A stretch of 64,000 nt of DNA from Monoplex corrugatus (GCA_030674185.1 CM060315.1:87684079-87748078), one strand, 5' to 3'; positions 1-9,560 are shown, numbered from the stretch's first letter. Numbers and translations are program-made. Notes: generated from the sequence alone by a model not told the origin.

Positions 1-1032
1 GAAGCCAGTGGACCACCTGACCCAGACCATCTGGCAGATTGGGGAAGGACAGTCCCAGTCCAGCTTGATTCAGAGCACCGATCTCTGGCTTTTCTCACTT
101 CCCAAGGAATTGTTATGCCGGTAGTGCCAGTACTCCACAAAGTACTGCATGACTTTGGCATTTGTTCAGCCTTGGCGTGGTCTGTGACACTGCTGCATTT
201 CAGGGACATCTGCAAACACAACCTCAAACTCACAGGCATCGATCCAGACACAGCTGGGAACTGCTGACAAACAACCACAGTCACTGGCACCAGGCTGATG
301 AAGAGGGAGTCAAGAGGGACAAGGGAAGGTACAGACAGCAACTGGAGGACAGAAGGTATCACAGGAAGCAGAGACAGCAAACTCAGGCCTTTGATCCATG
401 CTCCAGCTTTGGCTGCAGGACCAGCTCTAGTAGAGACTCATGCAAGGATCAGATAGCTGAACCACTCTAGACGCTGCTCTCAGCAGGACTGATCTTGACC
501 AACCAAGGCACTGCCATGATCTCAGGAGGTAGATGGATGGCTACAGAGGTCTGTGGTCTGTGTGGATGGCAAAGTACTGCATTGTGTACCACATGACTTT
601 GGCCGTTAGCCTGGATGTGGTTGTGAACAACATGGATCATGGGTGGGAATTCTCTTCCATTATGCGGATTTTCGTGGCAGAAAACAATAAATTTCTTAGA
701 CTGCATGGGCCCTTTCCTTGGAAAATCCATGTGCAGCTTCATTTTTTCAAAGTCAAGTAAGTAGGCCTATGATGAGTGTAATTTTTGATTAATTTCTAAT
801 TTTACATGTGCATGTATAGACATTTTTAAATAATGGAGAAAGTATTATGTTAAACACTCCATTTCAGATTTGATACCCAAAGATAAGCCCGATTGCACAG
901 ATTTTAACCATGTAAAGAAATTTCTGGGGGAGCATGCGCCGGGACCACCCCTGGATTTCCTTTTCTTTTTCTTTCAGCAGTACCCAGCCCTGATGAATTG
1001 AACAACTGTGACTGTTACATTGTGTGTTCCAG
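1..1032. other. Probable BRIX1 intron, left edge
   Basis: No convincing exon is seen here. The exon that should precede 1033 in BRIX1 (the part of the Brix domain before the GPRFVLN motif) is not recognisable in any frame, so it probably lies left of the window. Bases 655-905 resemble 8550-8800 over their whole length (shared 'gaaaatccatgt' block and following T-rich text), so this is a dispersed repeat. The intron ends with a pyrimidine-containing stretch and AG at 1031-1032. Confidence 0.5.
655..905 (+). repeat. Dispersed repeat family D, copy 1
   Basis: About 250 bp is alignable by eye with 8550-8800. Both copies run through 'catgggc(c/t)ctttc', 'gaaaatccatgt(g/c)cagctt', a T-run, 'gtataattt', 'gtgcat(g/t)tatag' and 'ttaaacact'. 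No coding capacity or terminal repeats were recognised, so the class is unknown. Confidence 0.5.
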
Positions 1033-1127
1033 GTCCCAGGTTTGTGCTGAATCCCATCAAGATTTTCGAGGGGTCCTTTGGTGGACCCACTCTTTATCAG
1101 AACCCTCACTACATGTCACCCAACAAC
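1033..1127 (+). CDS. BRIX1: BRIX1 (BRX1) internal exon, Brix-domain segment
   Basis: This 95-nt exon lies between an AG at 1031-1032 and a GTAAGT donor at 1128. It starts with two bases that complete a Gly codon and encodes GPRFVLNPIKIFEGSFGGP followed by TLYQNPHYMSPNN. That is the signature C-terminal stretch of the Brix domain of ribosome biogenesis protein BRX1; human BRIX1 has GPRFVLN, GSFGGPTLYENPHY and QSPN at the same place. BRX1 acts in the nucleolus in assembly of the 60S pre-ribosome. The exon ends in phase 0, matching the phase of the next exon at 3563. Earlier exons are outside the window. Identification rests on remembered family sequence, but the match is long and specific. Confidence 0.88.
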
Positions 1128-1164
1128 GTAAGTCACTTTCTGTTCAGTATATGTTTCTTGAGTG

Positions 1165-1295
1165 GTTCAGTTTATAGTGCCATGCTCTCAAGGCTGACCT
1201 CTCAAGTTTGATCCTAGCCCACAGTATTATAATTGGCCTGTTTATTGCCCGTCAGAATGCTGCAATTATTCTGGTGGTGTGGGCTTCATGTCTAA
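1165..1295 (+). repeat. tRNA-derived SINE-like fragment (family B)
   Basis: A tRNA-like segment with a B-box-like 'aagtttgatcc' (consensus GGTTCRANNCC) is followed by the body 'cctgtttattgccc...attctggtggtgt'. The same order occurs at 30575-30710 and 42345-42490, so this is one dispersed SINE family. Confidence 0.5.
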
Positions 1296-1599
1296 TAGAT
1301 TCCTGCTGCCCCTATCCTCTTCCATTCCAGGACCTTGCCACTGCATAGGCTTTTGTGGAGACTTTCAGATGATTCTGCTAGACTATGAGAAACATGCCTG
1401 CTGTTACAGGACATCCATATTTGCCCCAGAAAGCCATATATTTCAGCAGGTTGTTACTGATATATGAACAGTGTTCCGCAAAATACAATAGTTGCTTTAA
1501 AAAAAATTGGAAGAAGATAAGAGATTAGGGAGTATGAAAGGAGGCAGACTGGGGAAGGACGGGTGAGAGAGAGTCCGGTGATGCCCTTCAGAGGGAGTC

Positions 1600-1792
1600 T
1601 TAACCATTTGACTCCATCAGTCTGTCCTCTAGCCTCATGCTTTGTCAACCATGACAACAAAACAAAAATTTAACCCTTTGACTCCCTCACCCTATCCACC
1701 AGCTTCCTGCAGGAAGCTGGTGGATAGGGTGGGGAAGTCAAAGGGTTAAATTTTTGCTGATAGTGGATAGGGCGCAGGAGTCAAAGGGTTAA
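1600..1792. mobile_element. piggyBac-like palindromic MITE, copy 1
   Basis: TTAA at 1600-1603 and 1789-1792 bound a nested palindrome. The outer ends read TTAACC(A)TTTGACTCC and GGAGTCAAAGGGTTAA. An inner pair, TTAACCCTTTGACTCC (from 1670) and GGAAGTCAAAGGGTTAA (ending 1749), flanks a nearly perfect hairpin centred on 'cctgcagg'. TTAA targets with CCCTTTG-type ends suggest piggyBac-superfamily mobilisation. It has no coding capacity. Confidence 0.7.
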
Positions 1793-2839
1793 GACAGTGA
1801 CCATGCAGATGTCAAGATGTCTGTATCAGGTTTGTAATATCTGCCCAACATCACCAACTACAATTTCCTTCCTGTACACTGTAAATAATGTGAGTCTTTC
1901 AGTTTTAGGAGTTTATTGGTGTTGTGTTTTGTGTTAGTCTAAGGTATGTATGCTTGCTGGGGTTTTTTTTATCTGCCATGTTCCTGAAAATTAATGTCTG
2001 TTCCTGATTTTCAATGAGATTGTTCCAGAAAACAATATTTTTGGGTAGGCAGGACTACCACTAAAGAGGAAAAAACCGAAGACAGGCATTTTGTGTACAA
2101 TACACAATACAAGTTTACATATGGGTTTATGTATGTAATAGTATTATATGGAATGTATGACTTGTACATATTTCATTATGCTAAATAAACATTGTATGTT
2201 TTGTCCATTTATCAGCAAGAGTCTGCCACACTGTCACTGACATATTTGGGTATAGTGCTCATAGAATTGTCCAAATGTGATGAATCCCTCTTGAACAATA
2301 GAATAGACTGAACTTCCTCTGCTGTGTCAACGTCAAGTGCACTCGCGGTGTAGTCATATTTTGTTTGGTCTTGACTTGTGCCCTTGGTGCCAAACTGATC
2401 TTCTACCATTGCAAGTGAAACTTCTGGTGATTTTGTCCAAACTTCAGGTTGTTTGACAGACACTGTGTTGATCTGGTTAGACTGCAGTTAGAGCTTAAAG
2501 TTGTGTCGCTAGGTCAGCAAGAATAGACTCGGAGGATATTCTTTCAGCTACTATTGATGGTGTTCAGCGTCAGGGTCACCGATATAGAGTGGCAGTAATT
2601 AGTTGCATGCAACTGCAAAGAAAGACTGAAACCCCCCCCCCCCCCCCCCCTCTGAAGAGTTTTCCAATCTTCCACTCCAACACATGTGCAGACATTCTTG
2701 TTCCCATATCCCATCATGTGTACACACATGTGAACATCAGATACACGTATGCAAGACCTTACGGACCATGTCAGTGTTCGGGGGCATACTGAAACATGAA
2801 GCATGCACAGACACACACACAGACACACAGTCAAGACAG

Positions 2840-2905
2840 CAGGCAGATTGTTCAGCAACACAATGCATGCACAATGTGAGCCAAACAACATGCAAGCAAG
2901 ATGAA
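2840..2905 (+). repeat. Dispersed repeat family C core
   Basis: It shares 'gcacaatgtgagccaaacaac' with 9660-9725 and the same module, in the form 'cacagtgtgggc', with 10540-10590, 12375-12440 and 58560-58640. In each case a 'cagactgtgcagca'-like block lies just before. It is probably part of a SINE, and no open frame is conserved. Confidence 0.45.
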
Positions 2906-3082
2906 ACACTACAGAACAAAGGTTGAACAATGTTTCCTCACGTTCCAGAAATGATGACAAAATTCCTGGCCTCGACGCCTTCACTCCCCCAGCCTGAGAA
3001 TTTTCTAGGCTGGTGCATTCTGTACACTTGGAATACAGAAATTTTCCAGGGTGCTGGTGTGACATTTCGTCATCTTTTTTAA

Positions 3083-3231
3083 TTAACCTTTGACTCCTGC
3101 ACTTTGTCTGCCAGCATCCTGCATTGTCAACTATGCTAGCAGGGCAAAAACTGGAAGCTGGTGGATAGGGTGAGGAAGTCAAAGGGTTAAGTTTTTGCAG
3201 CTGGTGGGTCTGGTGCAGGAGTCAGAGTTAA
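3083..3231. mobile_element. piggyBac-like palindromic MITE, copy 2
   Basis: TTAA at 3083-3086 and 3228-3231 bound TTAACCTTTGACTCCTGC and 'caggagtcagagttaa'. It contains the outer left arm 'ccagcatcctgcattgtcaa' and one inner right arm 'ggaagtcaaagggttaa'. The left inner arm is deleted. It belongs to the family also found at 1600, 23263, 51493 and 62355. Confidence 0.65.
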
Positions 3232-3562
3232 GTGAAAGACAAGTATGATGACAACTATCCCAAGAGTGTGTTTGAAAAACTATAGTGTCTGTCAAGTCAG
3301 TGAGTGAAATATCAGGGCTGTACTCCATGTAGTTTGTGAGATATATATAGTGTAGTGAGTATAATATTCCCTGGTGTAGAGGGTGCAGTGCTGTGCACTT
3401 ACACTCAGCAGAAACAGCATTAAAATTAACTGAGTTGGCATCGCCACTGATTTTCTTCCTCACAAGGCTTTCGTCACCTTGCAGGTGAGATTTTTTTCAC
3501 TATAAATGTTTCACGTTTTTCCACTGACTGACTGATGACTGATGACCGATCGGCTTTTTCAG

Positions 3563-3688
3563 TTACGGAAACAAGGGAGGATGGTAGCGGCTCGCAAGTA
3601 TCAGCAGCGCCTGGAGCAGAAGAAGGGAAGAAAGATCCCAACAGATACATACCAGTTAGACCCTCTGGACGAGATCTTTGCAGAATAA
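3563..3688 (+). CDS. BRIX1: BRIX1 terminal coding exon
   Basis: The acceptor CTTTTTCAG at 3554-3562 opens a frame in phase 0, exactly as the donor at 1127/1128 requires. It encodes LRKQGRMVAARKYQQRLEQ, a basic KKGRK stretch, a short linker and the end ...DPLDEIFAE, then TAA at 3686-3688. Family members continue after the PHYxSPN motif with a basic AxKYxxK helix and a DPxxDxF-like tail, which this resembles. The C-terminus ends soon after that motif, shorter than the lysine-rich tail of human BRIX1. Other frames across this exon are shadows. Confidence 0.8.
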   Translation, partial: LRKQGRMVAARKYQQRLEQKKGRKIPTDTYQLDPLDEIFAE

Positions 3689-4016
3689 ACGAGCAGTCAG
3701 GAGGATCTGGGACAAAGAGAAAGATTGGGGGGAGGGGGAGTGGAGGGACTATTGTGCTTGAGAGAGTGAGTGTTGTGTGTAGAGATTAGTGCTTGAAAAA
3801 GAGAGGATAGATGTATGCATACATGAGTTGGTTGAAAAGAGAGGCAGCAGATGTGTAGGTATGCGTGCACTGTATGAGAGAGATTGTAAGGTTGAGAAAA
3901 GAAGCAGCATATGTGTGTGTGTGTGTGTGCATGCATACAATGGGATGTACATGTGGATGAACACTGATTAAATGTGTCTGTGAATGTTTATCAGCTTAAC
4001 AGTGGTGCAAATAGAA

Positions 4017-4028
4017 AATAAAAATAAA
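4017..4028 (+). terminator. Candidate BRIX1 polyadenylation signals
   Basis: Two tandem AATAAA hexamers at 4017-4022 and 4023-4028 lie about 330 bp after the BRIX1 stop codon in AT-rich sequence. They are positioned as a plausible 3' end, but no transcript evidence is available. Confidence 0.35.
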
Positions 4029-4195
4029 AACTGCAAATGTCATTAGCATCTCTCTGTGGATTGTAAAAAAGTAAAGTAATGAAGCATGAATGCCCTGTGA
4101 AGAAAGGACGGTCACAATCTGATAGGTAAATAGAGCTCTTGCTTTCACTGATGCATGCCATGTTCATGCATGCCATTTACTTTAAAGGCATGCAT

Positions 4196-4310
4196 GCTTC
4201 ACCCCCCTGGACCCCCTACCGGGGCGCTGCCCCTGGACCCCGCCGGGGCCTTGGTGGCCCCTGGACCCCGGCCTTTCAGTTTTTTTAATTTTGACAGGTT
4301 TCACCCATGT
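4196..4310 (+). repeat. GC-rich direct repeat, left copy
   Basis: 'ggaccccctaccggggcgctgcc' type C/G-rich text is followed by 'cctttcag(t)n ttttaattttgacaggtttcacccatgt'. A diverged copy in the same orientation is at 5045-5145. The pair brackets the CCGGA cluster and the open frame at 4709. Confidence 0.55.
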
Positions 4311-4424
4311 ACATAATTACACAGTACATGAATGAATGCCTGCATGCAGCAATACTCAGTTTACAGTTAAACTAAATAGGGTTTGTGCGTTAGGATACGG
4401 ATTTTGCATGCGTGAAACCACACG

Positions 4425-4478
4425 TCCGGAAAGTCCGGAATCCGGATTTCGTATTGGCCGTTTGTCCGGAAATCCGGA
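4425..4478. promoter_or_regulatory. Cluster of five TCCGGA palindromes
   Basis: TCCGGA occurs at 4425, 4434, 4441, 4465 and 4473, most followed by A to give a CCGGAA core like that bound by ETS-family factors. It lies about 230 bp upstream of the ATG at 4709. A promoter role is inference only. Confidence 0.3.
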
Positions 4479-4708
4479 CATCGGCGTGCGTCGGGGTCGA
4501 TTTTCCTTTTTGGGGTAGTTTTCGGTTAAGCTTAGTTCTTGAACAACTCGTGCATGCGCCGCCCAAGTTGTTGCAACTCTTTGTCTTCCGATTTGCGCCA
4601 CTTTCACGATAGCCTACAGCGTGTGTTCATTCGTCTTCACGTCGCAACGATCCCGTCGACCTAGATCTAGTCTGAATCAGCTGCACTTCATTCTCTTCTT
4701 TGAGCACG

Positions 4709-4990
4709 ATGCCGTTTGTGGCTATAATGAATGAAGACACGTCGCTGATCGATGCTTCGGTCCCCAACAAATGGTCTTGGCGATGGCTGGACGAAAGAGG
4801 TCCGGACAGTGATGGTGTAATGGGCAAGGGCGACACATTTCTGACTTGGTGCCGCAAAACCACAGCTGATTTTTTTATTATTCTTTATGATTCACAAATT
4901 TTCTTTTCATTTTTCTCTTTTTTGGGGGGGGGGGGGGGGAGACAGCATAAGTTACTCTGGGACAAAACATTAATCTTATTTCACTTATAA
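4709..4990 (+). CDS. Unidentified open frame between direct repeats
   Basis: An ATG at 4709 in a reasonable context (cacgATGC) opens a frame to 4990. The first ~55 residues look protein-like (MPFVAIMNEDTSLIDAS, then KWSWRWLDERG and FLTWCRK), after which it turns into T-rich and G-run low-complexity sequence, suggesting a truncated or spliced frame. The KWxWxWLxE...W.RK pattern is reminiscent of short N-terminal segments seen in some transposon-derived metazoan proteins, but I cannot name a family. The flanking GC-rich direct repeats (4196-4310, 5045-5145) suggest it sits inside a mobile element. Confidence 0.25.
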   Translation: MPFVAIMNEDTSLIDASVPNKWSWRWLDERGPDSDGVMGKGDTFLTWCRKTTADFFIILYDSQIFFSFFSFLGGGGGRQHKLLWDKTLILFHL

Positions 4991-5044
4991 AAACTTGCTG
5001 AAAGTACCTCAAAATGGTCTGATTTTAATAACAAAAATGTAAAA

Positions 5045-5145
5045 ATGCTTCAACGTCAGGGGGCTCTGACCCCCGACAAGGGGATCTGCCCCTTGACCCC
5101 CACCTTTCAGTATTTTCAATTTTCCCAGGTTTCACCCATGTTTTT
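5045..5145 (+). repeat. GC-rich direct repeat, right copy
   Basis: 'gggggctctgacccccgaca', 'gatctgccccttgaccccca' and 'cctttcagtattttcaatttt' ending in 'caggtttcacccatgt' parallel the copy at 4196-4310. Confidence 0.55.
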
Positions 5146-5283
5146 GCCATGATCAGTTTGGATTTTATCCATCAGTGGCACCTATGGCATCAGCGCATAT
5201 ACAATTTGTTCTGAGCACAGTGACATCATCTTGAAAGTTATTTCATTATTATTGTTATTACTATTATTATTATTGTCATTGTT

Positions 5284-5515
5284 GTTGTTCAAAGCCCAGC
5301 TGACTTTCGCAAAATGTACTCAAGATCTTGATGACCCTGAAACAAAAGTGAAAAGAAAATGATGTACACATAACAATGCATGCAATGCACATACTGTAAG
5401 GATATGCCCCTTGTGTTGACCATTCCGCCTAATTTATCACCAGAGGGTTTTAAAAAAATACGCTTGAACACAAATGTAGTCATGTCTAAGGACACAAACA
5501 TGTAAAACCTGGCCC
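5284..5515 (-). repeat. Family A repeat, 3' half
   Basis: This is the 3' part of the 570-bp family described at 7183. Read on the - strand it runs from the 'aaggacacaaacatg' region through 'ggataaatta' type text to the terminal 'gcagttggctg'-like segment, and its tail merges into an (ATT/GTT)n tract at 5245-5290. Confidence 0.6.
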
Positions 5516-5608
5516 AAATTCATCATTATGTGTGTGGCTGCATGGCATTTTCAATTATGGCCCTCCGTGTTGCTGCAAGTATATTCACCCTTTATGTCTC
5601 CATCCACT

Positions 5609-6497
5609 CTACAACACTAGTATATTCTCCCTGGGCCTACCTGGTGCTCTGTTTTCCTCTAGCTTTACTGTTGTGACTAGACGCTCAAATTTCTCTTGCC
5701 TCATAAAATGCCCCATAAATGTTGCTAGTCTTTTTCTAATCTTCTTCATTGATGGTCTGTGTCTTGTGTATGTGGGTGCTCTTCTTTCAAGACTGTCTTG
5801 GTTGTTTTTGTTGTTGTTCATAGGATTCTCAACATTCTTTTTAGAAACCATGTTTTGGTTGCCTCAATCTTGTTCTGACTTCTTAGAAACCACATTTCAG
5901 CTGCCTCAATCTTGTTCTGACTTACTTTGTTGGTCGTCCACGCTTTGCATCTGAGCAGCAGTACTGGTTCTGTACAACACTGGGAAACTCTCTTCCTGAT
6001 GTCAATTGATAAGACATTTGTTGGTAAGAACGCTTTTCATTTTCTGGAATGCTGTTTTACCTTGGCTAATTCTGCTGGATGTTTCTAATGTGTATCTGCC
6101 CTTTGGTGAGATGACTGCTTCCGATATTTAAACTTATCATCTTGTCTCAGTGTTGAGTCATTTGCTGTTATTTTGCATGAGGGATTTCTTGTTTTCTACT
6201 GATTACTATGACTTCAGTCTTCTTACTATTTAGCTCTAGCCCTATATTTCTGCTTTCTATTTGTATTGCATTCACAAGATTTTCTAGGTCTTTTAATTTT
6301 CTGCAATTAGAATGGTGTCATCTGCAAAACGAAAATTATCATTGTTTCCTCCAGTTTTTATCCCAGGGCATTTTTTAGATTTATGATGGTTTCACTGTAA
6401 AGTGAAAACAAATCTGGTGACAGAACACATCTCTGTCTAACCCCTCTTTTGATATTTTGAAAAGATCTTATATCATTTTCTACTCTCATACTGCTTT
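5609..6497 (-). mobile_element. RTE-like retrotransposon fragment (copy D)
   Basis: On the - strand this begins in the RT with MRVENDIRSFQ and GVRQRCVLSPDLFSLYSE (compare RIENDISSFQ / GVRQGCVLSPDVF in the copy at 45270). It ends in the C-terminal RKRLATFMGHFMR...APGRPRENIL segment. The final DGLAEWLKTERVEDV part and the ATG-repeat tail are missing, so it is truncated at both ends. It contains stops and frameshifts. A 39-bp internal tandem duplication lies near 5845-5925. Its 5' edge abuts the tail of a family A copy. Confidence 0.75.
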
Positions 6498-6504
6498 TTT
6501 TGTT

Positions 6505-6920
6505 GTTGTTGCTATTGTTGTTTAAAATCCAGCCAACTGCGCAGAGCCATATCAGGGCTGACTGATTCAAAACATATAAAACTTCAACAGGAAAAAAAGA
6601 AAAGAAAATTAAGTACACATATCACTGCATTCAAGCACATAATCTAAGGACATGCCCCTGGTGCTGACCACTCCATGCAATTTATCGCACAGGGGATTTA
6701 AAAAAACATGATTACAAATATCAGCATACCTAAGGACACAAAAACACATTAAAATGGGCCTAAATTACCTAAAATTGCTTCCGCATCATCTCATCTCCCT
6801 AGAGCCAAAAATGCACTTAATACATGTTCCCAATTATCAATCCTAAGAAAAAGTATTTAGACTTTATCAAACACATACAGGTGAATGGACCAGCAAGACA
6901 GAAAATAGGAAGAAATGACA
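6505..6920 (-). repeat. Family A repeat, inverted relative to its neighbour
   Basis: On the - strand it contains the family A middle and 3' end ('ccctgatatggctctgcgcag', 'ttggctggattttaaacaac') with a CAA-rich tail ending at the RTE fragment. It lies head to head with the + copy at 7183-7760, across a roughly 260-bp spacer. Confidence 0.65.
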
Positions 6921-7182
6921 GAAACACATATGCAAATGTGCACATACACAGACATAGACGGAGATATTTGTTAACATCCTTTGTGTTGCAATTTGTGATT
7001 TGTTCACAATAATGAATGTCTGTCCTTAGAGTAGTGTTGCATGTGTCGATGTTACCACAGAACACACAAATACACACACCTAAGCACACACACACGTCAC
7101 AGAAAAACCCAGGCAAGATACCATGTTGTAAAAGACTAAATGAAAATGATTGACTGTCCATTTATGATTTAATATATCGCCA

Positions 7183-7760
7183 ATAACGAATTCTCCCGTG
7201 GGGATGCCGGAGACTCTTTCAGTATAAATAGTATCTCCTATCCCCACCTTCTGGAAATTCTGTGCTAGAAATGTCCTCTTTTCTGTCACTCTCCTTGTTT
7301 CTTTCTTCCTCCTTTGCTTTCTGTCATTTCTTCTTATCATTTTCTGCCTTGCTGGCACATTCGCCTGTATGTGTTCGATAAAGTCTTAACGTATTTTCTC
7401 TTAGGATTGATAATTGGGTACATGTGTTAAGTGCATTTTTGGATCTAGGGATATGAGATATGCAGAAGCAATGTAAGGTAATTTAGGCCCGTTTTATACA
7501 TGTTTAAGTGTTGTGTCTTTAGTTATGCTTAAAGTTGTATTCAGGTATGTTTTTTAAATCCCCTGTGTGATAAATTGGACGAAATGGTCAATGCCAAGGG
7601 GCATCTCCTTGGACTAGGTGCGCAAATACATTGATATGTGTGCTTAATTTTCTTTTCCGTTTTTTTCCTGTTGAAGTATTGTGTATGTTTTGAACAGGTT
7701 ATAGCCCTGATATGGCTCTACGCAGTCGGTTGGACTTTAATCAACAATAACCAATAACGA
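7183..7760 (+). mobile_element. Family A repeat, near full-length copy
   Basis: This serves as the reference copy. The 5' end is 'ctcccgtggggatgccggag', then 'ctctttcagtataaatagta' (a TATA-like box), 'ccaccttctggaaattctgt' and a pyrimidine-rich 5' third. A conserved middle ('gtgcatttttggatct', 'ggtcaatgccaaggggcat') is followed by the 3' end 'ccctgatatggctctacgca', 'gtcggttggactttaatcaa' and CAATAA-type repeats. The end resembles 3' tails of RTE-mobilised elements. There is no open frame, so I read it as a non-autonomous retroelement. Seven copies lie in this window. Confidence 0.65.
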
Positions 7761-8549
7761 AAACGATTAGCATACCGTCTTAAGAAGAAGAAAAAAAGGA
7801 TTGAACAGGACTAATAAAGAAAGGCATGTGAAGCACCAACAAAAAAACAAAAAAAGGAAAAAAAATTGGTGCTCCATATGCCTGTATACCACAGGTTAAA
7901 AAAAAAAGTGCACGACTAACTGGTTTGATTTCCTTTTTTTTTTTTTCCCCAGGGCTTGCAGGTTTGTTTTGTTTTCTTTTTTTTTTTCAAAACCAACAAC
8001 TTGCACACAAACCACAAAGAATGACAATAAGCATCGTATTTCTCATTATTTTATTTTGAGGAACATATTTACAAACTGGATCAAATGTGCAGCTGGAATA
8101 TTTAACAAGACAGCTGACATGCATTCCATTTCACCAAAAATTCAAACTTCTCAATAACAGGACTCTCCCCAGCTGAAAACATTCATTTCAAATCAAATCA
8201 GCTTTTACAAGCTTCTCAGCGCTGAGGAGAGAAGAAAACGTTTTTCAAACAAAACTTCCAAGACGTCCACATACATTCTCAGCAAAACATGCACCACATG
8301 CATTCTCAACCCAAGCAATATAATATCTCATACTGAATTACCCTTCTTTGTTCATTCACTGACCCTGATCTGTTTTAAGACCATGGAAGCTAAATATGAA
8401 GTTAACAAGAATCTAAGTCCACTTCTTTATCCAGTCAATTTCAATTTGAAACATCTCATGGCATTGCTAGGAATAGGTCAACTCATACAATATCTTACCA
8501 CTGAAATATCAACTGTTTTTCCTCAGCAAAACCATTGTGCAGGGGTGGG
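7761..8549. other. Unassigned AT-rich stretch
   Basis: A-runs and T-runs (7835-7990) are followed by sequence in which I recognise neither gene nor repeat. Short frames here have no recognisable domain. Confidence 0.5.
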
Positions 8550-8800
8550 AAGTCTCCTAGATCGGCAGATTTCTGCTGCAGAAAGACTTCATGTCTTTGG
8601 ATTACATGGGCTCTTTCATCAGAAAATCCATGTCCAGCTTCTTGTTCTTTTTTTTCACAGAGGAGACAGTATCATGAGTATAATTTCTGATTTAATGTGT
8701 GCATTTATAGAAATTAATTAGTACAGAAAATAATTCTCTTAAACACTGATTGTCTGACATGATGCATGAAAATGTGCCAGATTGCTCAGATTCAATCCTT
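8550..8800 (+). repeat. Dispersed repeat family D, copy 2
   Basis: It parallels 655-905 block by block ('acatgggctctttc', 'gaaaatccatgtccagctt', 'gtataatttctg', 'gtgtgcatttatag', 'ttaaacactg'). Confidence 0.5.
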
Positions 8801-9249
8801 TAAAAAACATGAACACCCCCCTCCCCTACATTTCCTCTTTTTTGAGCTCACCCCCCCCCCCCCCCCCCCCCATTTTCTATGCCATCTTTATGGCCACAGA
8901 ATCTGGGACAGTTTTTACAATGCAATTATGACAATGACAATGACGATGATAATAAACATGCTATGGAGTTCCATCAGGATCGAGACTGCATGACAAGTGT
9001 TGTATTCTATGCTCACTATCATAATACATCCTGGCATCAACCAGGCCTGAGAAACAGACGCCTAAGGTGTTGGTCAGAAAATCTGAGCAACACCCTCAAT
9101 GATGCATCCATGAAATGGATGAGACTCGACTGTGTGGTCCCAGCCTTCCCAATTGAATGAGCCAACAGCAACTCAGCTCTGGGTAGGAGCTGACTGGAGC
9201 AAAAAAACAAACAAACAAACAAACCCAAAGAAACCACAATGATTCTGAA

Positions 9250-9320
9250 AGTACCGAAGCGGATTTGAACCAAGAAATGTCCAGCTGGTAGTCCAATGCA
9301 CTAACCACTACCACCACGGT
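9250..9320 (-). repeat. tRNA-like SINE head
   Basis: On the - strand the text reads 'tggtagtggttagtgcattg' (A-box-like) and later GGTTCAAATCC, an exact fit to the Pol III B box GGTTCRANNCC. It is derived from a tRNA but does not fold as a full tRNA by eye, so it is called a SINE head. Confidence 0.55.
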
Positions 9321-9344
9321 GGTTGGTTGCAAATGTAAGCAAGT

Positions 9345-9560
9345 GCTGAAGTGGCATCGTTTCCACTCTCACGGCCAAGTTGGTGCAGACATATAAAGCC
9401 CCAGCCTTCCAATCAAACTGCAAAAGTTCAAGTCTGTGCATGCCATCTCTTGCCCACCCATCAGTGAACAGGTAAACCACTGACCCTGTTCAGGGTTAGG
9501 GAAGGTACAGCAATGAAGGAGATGTGCACCATCCACATTATGCTGGTGCCAAGAAAAGTT
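9345..9560 (+). repeat. tRNA-derived SINE (family B)
   Basis: The A-box-like 'ggccaagttggtgcagac' and B-box-like 'aagttcaagtctgtgc' are followed by a body ending 'attatgctggtgcc', the family B layout. It lies head to head with the - strand tRNA-like head at 9250-9320. Confidence 0.5.

Larger units (their letters stand above)
1128..3562 (+). other. BRIX1: BRIX1 last intron, repeat-rich
   Basis: This 2.4-kb intron runs between GTAAGT and TTTTTCAG. It holds a SINE fragment (1165-1295), two TTAA-flanked palindromic elements (1600-1792, 3083-3231), a SINE tail fragment near 2235-2330 whose reverse complement matches 41860-41900 and 57185-57235, a family C core near 2840-2905 and a C-homopolymer at about 2632-2650. 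I saw no additional exon. Confidence 0.6.

Noticed and set aside
2544..3182. 212-codon - strand frame
   Set aside because: It spans a C-run, CA-rich text and a palindromic MITE inside the BRIX1 intron. No domain.
3535..3789. 84-codon + strand frame over the BRIX1 terminal exon
   Set aside because: A different frame from the one demanded by splice phase. The phase-0 frame gives the BRX1-like helix and stop.
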